Below, one piece after another: positions 24,820-32,671 of a stretch of DNA of 48,618 nt; within the stretch, counting starts at the first letter, position 1, and the number at the start of each line of letters is the position of its first letter. Source of the stretch: Bradyrhizobium sp. AUGA SZCCT0158 (GTDB lineage Bacteria > Pseudomonadota > Alphaproteobacteria > Rhizobiales > Xanthobacteraceae); the NCBI RefSeq assembly GCF_018130065.1, contig NZ_JAFCME010000041.1, positions 1 through 48,618 of the forward strand, in the 5' to 3' direction. Made by a program: the position numbers and the translations under genes. The notes under the pieces are model-generated. The model was not told the DNA's origin. It saw only the letters and a program-made list of their open reading frames with translations, and did not search any database.

Positions 24820-25686
24820 TCAGCGCGCCGTGCTGCTGGCAGTTAAGTTCTTGGCGAGCGCATCGAACCCCATCAGGGTCTTCACCAGCGCTTCGAACTC
24901 GCGCAGCGGCACCATGTTGGGTCCGTCCGACGGCGCGTTATCAGGGTCGGGGTGGGTCTCGATGAACACGCCGGCCACCCCGACCGCGACCGCCGCGCGT
25001 GCCAGCACCGGCACGAATTCGCGCTCGCCGCCCGATGAAGTGCCCTTCCCGCCCGGCTGCTGCACCGAATGGGTGGCATCAAAAATCACCGGCGCGCCGG
25101 TGGTACGCGCCATGATCGGCAGCGCACGCATGTCAGACACCAAGGTGTTGTAGCCAAAGGATGCGCCGCGTTCGGTGACCAGCACGTTCGGATTGCCGCC
25201 TGATGTGATCTTGCTGACGACGTTGGCCATGTCCCACGGCGCCAGGAACTGCCCCTTCTTGACGTTGACGATTTTGCCGGTCGCGGCCGCCGCCGTCAGC
25301 AGGTCGGTCTGCCGGCACAGGAAGGCCGGAATCTGCAGCACGTCCACCGCCTGCGCCACCTCGGCACATTGCGAGGCCTCGTGCACGTCTGTCAGCACGG
25401 GCAGTCCGAGCGAGGAACGTATCTCGGCGAAGATCGGCAGCGCCTGCTTCAGCCCGATGCCGCGCGCGGCCGAGGCGCTGGTGCGGTTGGCTTTGTCGAA
25501 CGAGGTCTTGTAGACGAGCCCGACGTTGAGACGGCCCGCAATCTCCTTCAGCGCCGATGCCACTTCGAGCGCATGGCTGCGGCTTTCGAGCTGGCATGGC
25601 CCGGCGATGATCGAAATCGGCAAGTGGTTGCCGAATTTGACCGGACCAGCCGTCACCACCGGTGCTGCAGAGATGTTCGCGCTCAA
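24820..25686 (-). CDS. kdsA: 3-deoxy-8-phosphooctulonate synthase
   Basis: Condenses arabinose 5-phosphate with phosphoenolpyruvate to make KDO-8-phosphate for lipopolysaccharide. The 288-residue product has IIAGPCQLES (PEP binding), YKTSFDKANRTS, VLTDVHE, PAFLCRQTDLL, NVKKGQFLAPWDM, FDATHSVQQPGG and FIETHPDPDNAPSDGPNM. The initiation codon is TTG at 25686 behind AAAGGAAAA; no better ATG exists in frame before the conserved region. In many Alphaproteobacteria kdsA lies between pyrG and eno, as here. Confidence 0.96.
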   Translation of the reverse strand: MSANISAAPVVTAGPVKFGNHLPISIIAGPCQLESRSHALEVASALKEIAGRLNVGLVYKTSFDKANRTSASAARGIGLKQALPIFAEIRSSLGLPVLTDVHEASQCAEVAQAVDVLQIPAFLCRQTDLLTAAAATGKIVNVKKGQFLAPWDMANVVSKITSGGNPNVLVTERGASFGYNTLVSDMRALPIMARTTGAPVIFDATHSVQQPGGKGTSSGGEREFVPVLARAAVAVGVAGVFIETHPDPDNAPSDGPNMVPLREFEALVKTLMGFDALAKNLTASSTAR

Positions 25687-25777
25687 GGGATTTTCCTTTG
25701 CTCAACGCGGACCATGCCGGTCCGCGCCATCAGGATCAACCCTGCTTAACCCCGGAATATCAGGGTTGCACGCAAGG

Positions 25778-26104
25778 TTACTTCACCGAGGAGAAAGCCG
25801 TCGGCACCAGCAATTGACTGACGATGTTGTCGATGATCTGGCCGTCTTCTTCGCTCTTGGCCCGGCCGGCGATCCAATCGGGATCGGACTGAAATGCCGT
25901 CCACTTCTTTTCGCGGTCGGCGAGCGAATCCCAGGCGACGAAATAGGTCAGTTCCTGGTTGGAGGTCCCGATCAGCGTGGTGTAGAAGCCGGCCTGCTTG
26001 ATGCCGTGCTTGTCCCACAATTTCAGCGTCAGCGTATCGAAGCGCTTCATCAGCGCCGGCAGACGGCCCGGCAGACAGCGATAGACACGCATTTCCATAA
26101 TCAT
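25778..26104 (-). CDS. NIPSNAP-family protein
   Basis: A 108-residue cytoplasmic protein with a ferredoxin-like dimeric alpha/beta-barrel pattern (MEMRVYRCLPGRLPALMKRF... LTYFVAWDSLADREKKW). NIPSNAP proteins are widespread but of unclear biochemical role. GGGAGC precedes the ATG. It lies between pyrG and kdsA on the same strand. Confidence 0.8.
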   Translation of the reverse strand: MIMEMRVYRCLPGRLPALMKRFDTLTLKLWDKHGIKQAGFYTTLIGTSNQELTYFVAWDSLADREKKWTAFQSDPDWIAGRAKSEEDGQIIDNIVSQLLVPTAFSSVK

Positions 26105-26200
26105 CGGTTTTGCTCCCCTGATTGTTGTTCTTGCAGGTAACGGAAGCGGTTTGTCGCAACAATTGGCGCGTTCGTCAAAGGCTGGTGGCGCAGCTTCTCG

Positions 26201-27832
26201 TCACACCAGCCGCGACTGCACCACCGCCGCCTGAATGAACGAAGCGAACAAGGGATGCGGCTCGAACGGGCGCGATTTCAGTTCGGGATGGAATTGCACG
26301 CCGATGAACCAGGGATGGTCCTCATATTCGACGATCTCCGGCAGCACGCCGTCGGGCGACAGGCCCGAGAAGCGCAGGCCGTGCTGTTCGAGGCGGTCCT
26401 TGTAGGCGGTGTTGACCTCGTAGCGGTGGCGGTGGCGCTCCGAAATCTCGGTGGCGCCGCCATAGACCGCCGACACCCGGCTGCCGCGATTGAGCGTCGC
26501 CGGATAAGCGCCGAGCCGCATCGTGCCGCCGAGATCGCCGGACTTCGATCGCTTCTCGAGTTCGTTGCCGCGCAGCCATTCGGTCATCAGGCCGACCAGC
26601 GGCTCCCTGGTCGGACCGAACTCGGTGGAATTGGCGTCCTCGATGCCGACGAGATTGCGCGCGGCTTCGATCACAGCCATCTGCATGCCGAAGCAAATAC
26701 CGAAATACGGCACGTGGCGCACACGCGCGAACTGCGCCGCGCGGATCTTGCCTTCGGCGCCCCGCTGGCCGAAGCCGCCGGGCACCAGGATGCCGTTGAC
26801 GTGTTCGAGGAACGGCGCCGGATCCTCGTGCTCGAACACCTCGCTCTCGATCCAGTCGAGATTGACCTTCACCTTGTTGGCGATGCCGCCATGCGACAGC
26901 GCCTCGATCAGCGATTTATACGCATCCTTCATGCCGGTGTATTTGCCGACGATGGCGATGGTCACCGCGCCTTCGGGGTTGCGCACCCGCTCGTTGATGT
27001 CGTTCCAGCTCTGCATCGCGGGCGGAATCTTCGGCGCGATGCCGAACGCGGCCAGCACTTCGTCGTCGAGGCCGGCCTCGTGGTAGGCTTGCGGCACCGC
27101 GTAGATGTTGTCGACGTCCCTCGCCTCGATCACGGCGCTTTCGCGCACGTTGCAGAACAGGCCGAGCTTGCGCCGCTCTTCCTTCGGTATCTCGCGGTCG
27201 GTGCGGCACAGCAGGATATCCGGCTGGATGCCGATCGAACGCAGCTCCTTCACCGAGTGCTGGGTCGGCTTGGTCTTCAACTCGCCGGCGCTCGGGATGA
27301 ACGGCAGCAGCGTCAGATGAATGTAGACCGCGTGCTCGCGCGGCAATTCGTTCTTGAGCTGACGGATGGCTTCAAAGAACGGCAACCCCTCGATGTCGCC
27401 GACGGTGCCGCCGATCTCCACCAGCACGAAATCATATTCGTCATTGCCGGAGAGGACGAATTCCTTGATCGCGTTGGTGACGTGCGGAACCACCTGGATG
27501 GTCGCACCGAGATAATCGCCGCGGCGTTCCTTGGTGATGATGTCCTGATAGATGCGCCCGGTGGTGATGTTGTCGGCCTTGGTGGCCGGACGCCCCGTGA
27601 AGCGCTCGTAATGGCCGAGATCGAGATCGGTCTCGGCGCCGTCGTCGGTCACGAACACTTCGCCGTGCTGATACGGCGACATCGTTCCGGGATCGAGGTT
27701 GAGATAGGGGTCGAGTTTGCGGAGACGGACCTTGTACCCGCGGGCCTGCAACAGCGCACCGAGTGCCGCCGAAGCCAGACCTTTGCCGAGCGAAGAAACC
27801 ACGCCGCCGGTGATGAATATGTACCGCGCCAT
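26201..27832 (-). CDS. pyrG: CTP synthase
   Basis: Makes CTP from UTP, ATP and glutamine. The 543-residue product has the N-terminal synthetase domain (ARYIFITGGVVSSLGKG, KLDPYLNLDPGTMSPYQHGE) and a C-terminal class I glutamine amidotransferase domain with nucleophile Cys in YFGICFGMQMAV and the His-Glu pair in FHPELKSRP. The length is normal. The ATG at 27832 follows AAAGG. Confidence 0.97.
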   Translation of the reverse strand: MARYIFITGGVVSSLGKGLASAALGALLQARGYKVRLRKLDPYLNLDPGTMSPYQHGEVFVTDDGAETDLDLGHYERFTGRPATKADNITTGRIYQDIITKERRGDYLGATIQVVPHVTNAIKEFVLSGNDEYDFVLVEIGGTVGDIEGLPFFEAIRQLKNELPREHAVYIHLTLLPFIPSAGELKTKPTQHSVKELRSIGIQPDILLCRTDREIPKEERRKLGLFCNVRESAVIEARDVDNIYAVPQAYHEAGLDDEVLAAFGIAPKIPPAMQSWNDINERVRNPEGAVTIAIVGKYTGMKDAYKSLIEALSHGGIANKVKVNLDWIESEVFEHEDPAPFLEHVNGILVPGGFGQRGAEGKIRAAQFARVRHVPYFGICFGMQMAVIEAARNLVGIEDANSTEFGPTREPLVGLMTEWLRGNELEKRSKSGDLGGTMRLGAYPATLNRGSRVSAVYGGATEISERHRHRYEVNTAYKDRLEQHGLRFSGLSPDGVLPEIVEYEDHPWFIGVQFHPELKSRPFEPHPLFASFIQAAVVQSRLV

Positions 27833-27960
27833 GGGACTCAACCTTTAAGGCCACTGCCCCGATTCGCCAAAACGAATCGCTTCGCTTGAGCGAACATTTT
27901 GCCGGGCTGTGGGTGACGTGAAAATTAAAGCGATTTCAGAGCATTGATGGGAAGTTCTGA

Positions 27961-27986
27961 TGCAGGACGGTAGTCGCCGTCCTGCA
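27961..27986. terminator. Hairpin downstream of secG
   Basis: Arms TGCAGGACGG and CCGTCCTGCA around a six-base loop, 14 bases beyond the secG stop codon on the minus strand. No U-run follows in the secG direction. The rest of the 167-base gap to pyrG shows nothing else. Confidence 0.5.
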
Positions 27987-27999
27987 TAGCCACCCTGCT

Positions 28000-28383
28000 T
28001 TATTGCGAACGCGGTGCTTGCGGGCCCGACGGCGCCGGCGGGCTCTGCTGTTCGTCGACCTTCTTCAGCGTATCCAGAACGCCGCCGCTGGTCGGTGGCG
28101 CGATCGGCGTCCCTCCGGGCTGGGACGGCGTCGCCGGGCCCGTGAGAATCGAGCTCGGCTTGCGATCGAGGCCTGCGGACCAGGCCAAATACAGGCTGGT
28201 GACAAAGAAGCCTGCCGCCAAAATCGCGGTCATCCGCGTCAACAGGTTGGAGGTTCCGCGGCTCGACATGAAACCGGCGCCGCCGCCCATGCCAAGGCCG
28301 CCGCCTTCGGATTTCTGCAGCAATACAGCGCCGATCAGCACGGCGACGATCATGAGGTGAACGACAATAACGACGGCCTGCAT
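28000..28383 (-). CDS. secG: Protein translocase subunit SecG
   Basis: Small membrane subunit of the SecYEG translocon. The 127-residue product has two hydrophobic segments (about 1-20 and 51-70) joined by the SecG hallmark loop GGGLGMGGGAGFMSSRGTSNLLTR (shown as its two halves GGGLGMGGG and FMSSRGTSNLLTR). A Pro/Ser-rich C-terminal tail is typical of Alphaproteobacteria. The ATG at 28383 follows GAAGG; a frame start at 28407 is less plausible. Confidence 0.93.
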   Translation of the reverse strand: MQAVVIVVHLMIVAVLIGAVLLQKSEGGGLGMGGGAGFMSSRGTSNLLTRMTAILAAGFFVTSLYLAWSAGLDRKPSSILTGPATPSQPGGTPIAPPTSGGVLDTLKKVDEQQSPPAPSGPQAPRSQ

Positions 28384-28597
28384 TTCTAACCTTCCGTCAC
28401 AAGCCATGAGCGCCGGGCTTCGGCTGCACTATTGAGCTTGCGGGTTTTCCTGAAGTTGCGCGGTGTTACACTATCGGACGGGGCATTGTCACCCCCAACA
28501 GCTGCTCTGGAGATAATTGCCGCAGGCTTTCCAACAAGCCGCGGAGCCGCACGAAGTCGCGACATTTCCTGCTTGCGAGCGGCGGCCGACTTCTCTT

Positions 28598-28619
28598 ATA
28601 GTAGACATATGGATACTAT
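28598..28619. promoter_or_regulatory. Inverted repeat over the XRE regulator start codon
   Basis: Arms ATAGTA (28598-28603) and TACTAT (28614-28619) flank the ATG at 28609. TTATAGT just before the start could serve as a -10 element, so the mRNA may be nearly leaderless. An autoregulatory operator is plausible but not shown. Confidence 0.35.
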
Positions 28620-29175
28620 TGTGGACGACTTGAGCAACCGGCTGGCGCAGCGCCTGCGTCTCGAGCGCGACAGCCGCGGCTGGTCGCTGGCCGATCTCGC
28701 CGAACGATCGGGGGTCTCGAAGGCCACCATCAGCAAGATCGAGCGTGCCGAAGTCAGCCCGACCGCGGTGGTGCTGGTCCGGCTCGCAAGCGCCTTCGAC
28801 CTCACGCTTGCCGGCCTGATGTTGCGCGCCGAGGGCCAGGGCGAGCGCCTTTCGCGCGCCAGCGAACAGCCGGTCTGGCGCGATCCCGAGACCGGCTATC
28901 TGCGCACACAGCTATTTAATCGCCCCGATCATCCGCTCGAAGTCATCAGGGTCGAACTGCCGGCACGACAGCGCGTGACGCTGCCGGCCTCATCCTACGC
29001 CCATATCCGACAGGTGGTCTGGGTACAGGCGGGCGCACTCGTGATCATCGAGGCCGGCGAGAGGTATCTCCTCGGTACCGGCGATTGCCTCGGATTCGGT
29101 CCGCCCGCGCAAACGACCTTTGCCAACGAGAGCGCCGCACCCTGCATTTATGTCGTGGCGCTGGCCCGGAGCTAG
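28609..29175 (+). CDS. XRE-cupin transcriptional regulator
   Basis: A 188-residue DNA-binding protein: N-terminal lambda-repressor-type HTH (about 10-65; SLADLAERSGVSKATISKIER) and a C-terminal cupin-like sensor domain (about 75-185; VWVQAGALVIIEAGERYLLGTGD). This layout is typical of PuuR-like regulators that sense small molecules. The next gene, an acetyltransferase, starts five bases after its stop, so they form an operon and the regulator probably controls it. Confidence 0.85.
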   Translation: MDTIVDDLSNRLAQRLRLERDSRGWSLADLAERSGVSKATISKIERAEVSPTAVVLVRLASAFDLTLAGLMLRAEGQGERLSRASEQPVWRDPETGYLRTQLFNRPDHPLEVIRVELPARQRVTLPASSYAHIRQVVWVQAGALVIIEAGERYLLGTGDCLGFGPPAQTTFANESAAPCIYVVALARS

Positions 29176-29180
29176 CAACG

Positions 29181-30065
29181 ATGTCGGAGGTTGCCTTCAA
29201 GAGCACCGCGATCGAACAGGCGAGCCCCGCCAACGATATCGCGGCCGGCCACAATGGCGGCCCACCACTCGACGATAAGCACCGGCCGGAATGGGGTGAT
29301 GAGGGAATCGGAAATTACTTCTACTGGAAGGCTGCGCACCGCAGGGCGTGGCACAACCCCTCGCCCGGCATCGTCGCCTTTCGCATTCAAAAGGCCGAAC
29401 GGCTCGGGCTCACTTATGAAGAGTACACGTTGGAAATTCTCGAACGCGGCCGACATCTCCAGATCGAGGATGTCGAGCGGATTGCAGAGATCAAGCAGGC
29501 CCGTGCGGCCAGGAAACGAGGGCTGAACGACATGCCTGATATCGAAATCAAACCCTTGAGCCCGTCGCCCGATATCCGCGCGAGCCTCAGTGAGATACTG
29601 ATCGAGGCGGTGGCCCATGGCGGCTCGGTCAGCTTCATGCATCCGCTGCATCAGGAGGTCGCCAATGCCTTCTGGGACAAATCGCTGGCTGCGGCGGCGC
29701 GCGGAGAACGGATCATTCTCGGCGCCTTCGACGGCGATCAACTGGTCGGAACGGTAACGCTGGTGCTGGACCTTGCACTCAACCAGCCGCACCGGGCGGA
29801 AATCGTCAAGATGATGACGCGGGTCAGCCACCGCGGCCGTGGCGTCGCAAAGACGCTGCTATACGCGGCCGAACGCGTGGCGATCGATCACGGACGCTGG
29901 CTGCTGGTGCTCGACACCGCCGACGACGAAGGCGCGTCCGGATTATACGAGCGCGTCGGCTTCAAGTTGGCCGGGATCATTCCGGACTATGCGTACAAGC
30001 CCCTCGGCGGCATGACGGGCACGATGTTCTACTGGAAGCGGCTAAAGGACGCCGCGCCCGTCTGA
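29181..30065 (+). CDS. GNAT acetyltransferase with an extra N-terminal domain
   Basis: The 294-residue product has two parts. The N-terminal ~115 residues (GHNGGPPLDD, then NYFYWKAAHRRAWHN and GLTYEEYTLEILERGRHL) form a segment I recall as a separate small protein in Bradyrhizobium, of unknown function. Residues ~118-294 are a GNAT N-acetyltransferase with the acetyl-CoA loop RVSHRGRGVAKTLLYAAE and the late DTADDEGASGLYERVGF motif. It is co-transcribed with the XRE-cupin regulator. The acceptor substrate is unknown; neither part is frameshifted. Confidence 0.82.
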   Translation: MSEVAFKSTAIEQASPANDIAAGHNGGPPLDDKHRPEWGDEGIGNYFYWKAAHRRAWHNPSPGIVAFRIQKAERLGLTYEEYTLEILERGRHLQIEDVERIAEIKQARAARKRGLNDMPDIEIKPLSPSPDIRASLSEILIEAVAHGGSVSFMHPLHQEVANAFWDKSLAAAARGERIILGAFDGDQLVGTVTLVLDLALNQPHRAEIVKMMTRVSHRGRGVAKTLLYAAERVAIDHGRWLLVLDTADDEGASGLYERVGFKLAGIIPDYAYKPLGGMTGTMFYWKRLKDAAPV

Positions 30066-30067
30066 AC

Positions 30068-30820
30068 TCAACACCCCGCCGCGATCGCCAAAAAGTCCAC
30101 CGCCTTCAGGCTGGCGCCGCCGACCAGCGCGCCGTTGACGTTGGCGACCGCCATCAGCTCGGCCGCATTCGAGGGCTTGACCGAACCGCCATAGAGAATC
30201 CGGATCTTGCCGCCCTCGGCCTTAAATCGGTCGGTGAGAACACCCCGGATAAACGCATGAACTTGCTCGACATCCTTGGCCGTCGGGGTCAGGCCGGTGC
30301 CGATCGCCCAGACCGGCTCGTAGGCCACCACCAGGTTGGCTGACGTCGATCCGTCCGGCAGCGAGCCTTTGAGCTGGCCACCGCAGACGTCCAGCGTCTG
30401 CCCGGCGTCGCGCTGGCCCTGGGTTTCGCCGATGCAGACGATGGCAGTCAGCCCTGCTCGCCAGGCGGCTTCCGCCTTCTGCCGGACCAGGGCATCGGTT
30501 TCGCCGTGGTCGGCGCGGCGCTCGGAATGACCGACAATGATGGCGCTGGCGCCGGCATCGGCCAGCATTTCGGCCGAAAGGTCGCCGGTATGGGCGCCCG
30601 AGGCCTTCGGGTGGCAATCCTGGGCGCCGACGGCGAGTTTTGAGCCCTTGGCCTTGTCGGCCAAGGTGGCGATCAGGGTCGCCGGCGGGCAGACCAGCAG
30701 GTCGGCCTTGGCGGCCACCGCTGCGGCACCTTCGCGCATCGCTTCAAATTCGGCGAGGGAGGACTTGAGGCCGTTCATTTTCCAGTTGCCGGCGATCAGG
30801 GGCCGAATGGGGTCGGTCAT
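30068..30820 (-). CDS. tpiA: Triosephosphate isomerase
   Basis: Interconverts dihydroxyacetone phosphate and glyceraldehyde 3-phosphate. The 250-residue product has K14 (GNWKMNG), H98 (VGHSERR) and catalytic E168 (AYEPVWAIGTG), plus the phosphate loop GGSVKPSNA. The ATG at 30820 follows AGAGAAAA. It converges with the acetyltransferase gene, two bases apart. Confidence 0.97.
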   Translation of the reverse strand: MTDPIRPLIAGNWKMNGLKSSLAEFEAMREGAAAVAAKADLLVCPPATLIATLADKAKGSKLAVGAQDCHPKASGAHTGDLSAEMLADAGASAIIVGHSERRADHGETDALVRQKAEAAWRAGLTAIVCIGETQGQRDAGQTLDVCGGQLKGSLPDGSTSANLVVAYEPVWAIGTGLTPTAKDVEQVHAFIRGVLTDRFKAEGGKIRILYGGSVKPSNAAELMAVANVNGALVGGASLKAVDFLAIAAGC

Positions 30821-31003
30821 GTCGATTTTCTCTCGAATATGGGGCCCCCTCCGCTAGCAGAGGCGCGCGACCAGTTCCAGATACCGCTTCAAGTGATCTC
30901 TGAGCCGTTAACCGCTTCAATAGGCCCGTCCAGAGATCCTTAAGCTGATTCCGAAATTTTTAATAAATGCGGACCAGCCTCCGTTCCCGACAGGAGGTGT
31001 GCC

Positions 31004-31102
31004 ATGCGTGATCATGACTTCGTGTCCGGCGGATTCCTCGCGCTAATCATAACCGCCCTTGTGATGTTGTGCTCAAGTTGGCTCGTTCTTGCGTTCAGCT
31101 AG
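31004..31102 (+). CDS. 32-residue single-pass membrane peptide
   Basis: A short frame with an ideal ribosome binding site (AGGAGGT, five bases before the ATG). The product begins MRDHDFVSGG and continues as one hydrophobic helix (about 9-31) ending LVLAFS. The charge pattern (acidic/His N-terminus, no basic tail) is that of a small membrane peptide. I recognise no family. The strong initiation site is the main argument that it is real. Confidence 0.5.
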   Translation: MRDHDFVSGGFLALIITALVMLCSSWLVLAFS

Positions 31103-31152
31103 TCCGGCGGAGTGCCTCGTCGGCAACTGATCAGAGAGCGTCCGGGGAATTT

Positions 31153-31245
31153 ATGGCTGACCGTCGGCCGCCGCCATTGGAATGGGCGGCCCGAGTTGAA
31201 TGGGTGCGAAATACCCGCGTGAAACGGCGGGCCGATCTGACCTGA
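31153..31245 (+). CDS. Possible 30-residue basic peptide
   Basis: An ATG frame starting MADRRPPPLEWAARVEWV and ending in a run of Arg and Lys, preceded by GGGGA four bases upstream. Too short to judge; listed because it lies between two other plausible small genes. Confidence 0.22.
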   Translation: MADRRPPPLEWAARVEWVRNTRVKRRADLT

Positions 31246-31352
31246 GTCTGTACGCAAAGAACAAGTTTGTTGTGTGACTCCTGACACATTCAAATTTGAA
31301 CAGCCGGCTAGCCTACCGACAGGAAAAACTACCGCCACCGTGGAAAGGGACC

Positions 31353-31556
31353 GTGCCTGAAATTCGCGAACTGAATATGGACGAGCTCGGGACCGTTAGC
31401 GGCGGCGGCGATGACTTCACAATGGCCGCGGCCCTTCAACTTGACGCAGCTGTAAAGGAAAGCGCAGCGCCGTCGAAGCCCGTTAGGCAAACATCGGGGG
31501 CCGCCGTTGCTAAAATTGTTCACCAGACCAGTATAGCGGATGCGGTTCTGCGGTAA
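31353..31556 (+). CDS. Double-glycine leader peptide (putative RiPP/bacteriocin precursor)
   Basis: The 67-residue product from the GTG at 31353 (preceded by AAGGGA) starts MPEIRELNMDELGTVSGG, a good match to the double-glycine leader pattern (L at -12, ELxxV at -8 to -4, GG at -2/-1) used by C39-peptidase ABC exporters. Cleavage after G18 would release a 49-residue core beginning GDDFTMAAALQL, without Cys and with an amphipathic look. No exporter, C39 protease or modification enzyme lies in the window. The frame is open further upstream to 31296, but those residues do not fit a leader. Confidence 0.5.
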   Translation: MPEIRELNMDELGTVSGGGDDFTMAAALQLDAAVKESAAPSKPVRQTSGAAVAKIVHQTSIADAVLR

Positions 31557-31822
31557 GAACGCCGCGTGGCTGCGCGACAAATGAAACCGTGAAGCGCGTA
31601 TCGACCGGCCTGCCTCTGCCGACGCAATTGACGGGCCCTGCGTGGGCTCGCTCCTTCCTATGCAATTTGTGCCAGCGCCGGCTGTAGCGCTCCGTACTAC
31701 TACTAATTTTTCCCAATCTTCTTTTCCACGACGGAGCTGACTGTTAGCTTTCTGCATGGCGCTCTCGCAGAGCGCCTGGGTTTGTTCGATCTTGCGCTAG
31801 GACTCAATGAAGAGACAGCAGC

Positions 31823-32032
31823 ATGCCCGACGTCGATCGGTTGTGGGCAACCATTCCAATCAGTGAAGACAATGCAGAGGGCGCCACTGAGATTTGGATG
31901 CGCTATGAACTTGGGGCGCGCGCAACAACGCATCACAAGTTGAACCGGTTAACCGCCGAGGGACGTATCAAGCGAATATCCCGCCTCATGCCAAATGGCG
32001 GCGAAGTGCATTTGTATTATCGAGCCGAATGA
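31823..32032 (+). CDS. Small winged-helix-like hypothetical protein (69 aa)
   Basis: The product ends THHKLNRLTAEGRIKRISRL followed by a GGEVHLYYR strand, which resembles the recognition helix and wing of a winged-helix DNA-binding domain. The N-terminus (MPDVDRLWATIPISED) is acidic. GAAGAG precedes the ATG. No family was recognised. The 266-base gap before it (31557-31822) shows nothing. Confidence 0.45.
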   Translation: MPDVDRLWATIPISEDNAEGATEIWMRYELGARATTHHKLNRLTAEGRIKRISRLMPNGGEVHLYYRAE

Positions 32033-32671
32033 TGCGGATGCGGCTGCAGCCGGAAACAAAGTCTCAACGCTGGACTTGGTCACGAGGTAGTCGCGGACCA
32101 GCGCGTCGCCCCGACAATCAGGATCGATCCATCGCCGTGCCATGACTCGGATTGAGGCCGAATACGCCCACCGGAGTTCGTGCGGCCTACCGGTGCGTCG
32201 AACCGTCATCTCGATCGACAAAGACCGGCATGCGAGTCGAGTTGCCGCTGCCGCAGCCGGAGACTACGCTTGAGGCCGGCCCACCGGCGACGCCGCCTTC
32301 ATCTTCCGTGGCGCGCCGTGGACCAAGTGCGCACCGGGGGACCGAATTCGTGGCGTCGCAGACAGATCTGGCGGGTGAGGCCCGGAAATCGGTTCACGGC
32401 ATGCGCACGGCCGCGGTGACCCGGGCGGCCGGAAACGTGGCGACCGAGCGCGAACCGGAGGCCGTTTTTCGGCTGGTCCGGCCGGCGGATGGCGACGCTG
32501 TACGCCAAAAGCGCGAACCGCGGCAGGCTTGCCGCGGGGGCCATCGGCAAGTTAGACCGTGCCGAGACCGAAAAAAGAACATCTATTCTCGCACCTATGG
32601 CTGAGGTGCGGGCGGGAAACCGAAAAAGCTAATGAAATCAGTCCCTTAATTTTTAGATAGAAGACGGACCC
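32033..32671. other. 639-base stretch without a confident gene
   Basis: Several overlapping open frames exist on both strands but none has a recognisable product. The least unlikely is a 47-residue frame at 32489-32632 (starts MATLYAKSANRGRLAAGAIG) without a ribosome binding site. The sequence could be decayed coding DNA or the leader region of ppiD. Confidence 0.5.

Noticed and set aside
26255..27889. 544-codon open frame antisense to pyrG
   Set aside because: The sense strand encodes full-length CTP synthase; the antisense product is low-quality and His/Arg-rich.
31258..31275. Possible LexA-like box near GAACAAGTTTGTT
   Set aside because: It does not fit the alphaproteobacterial GAAC-N7-GAAC pattern.
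31949..32221. 90-codon minus-strand frame
   Set aside because: It overlaps the better supported 69-residue gene and has no ribosome binding site.
32152..32604. 150-codon plus-strand frame upstream of ppiD
   Set aside because: Composition shifts along the frame and no domain or start signal is seen.
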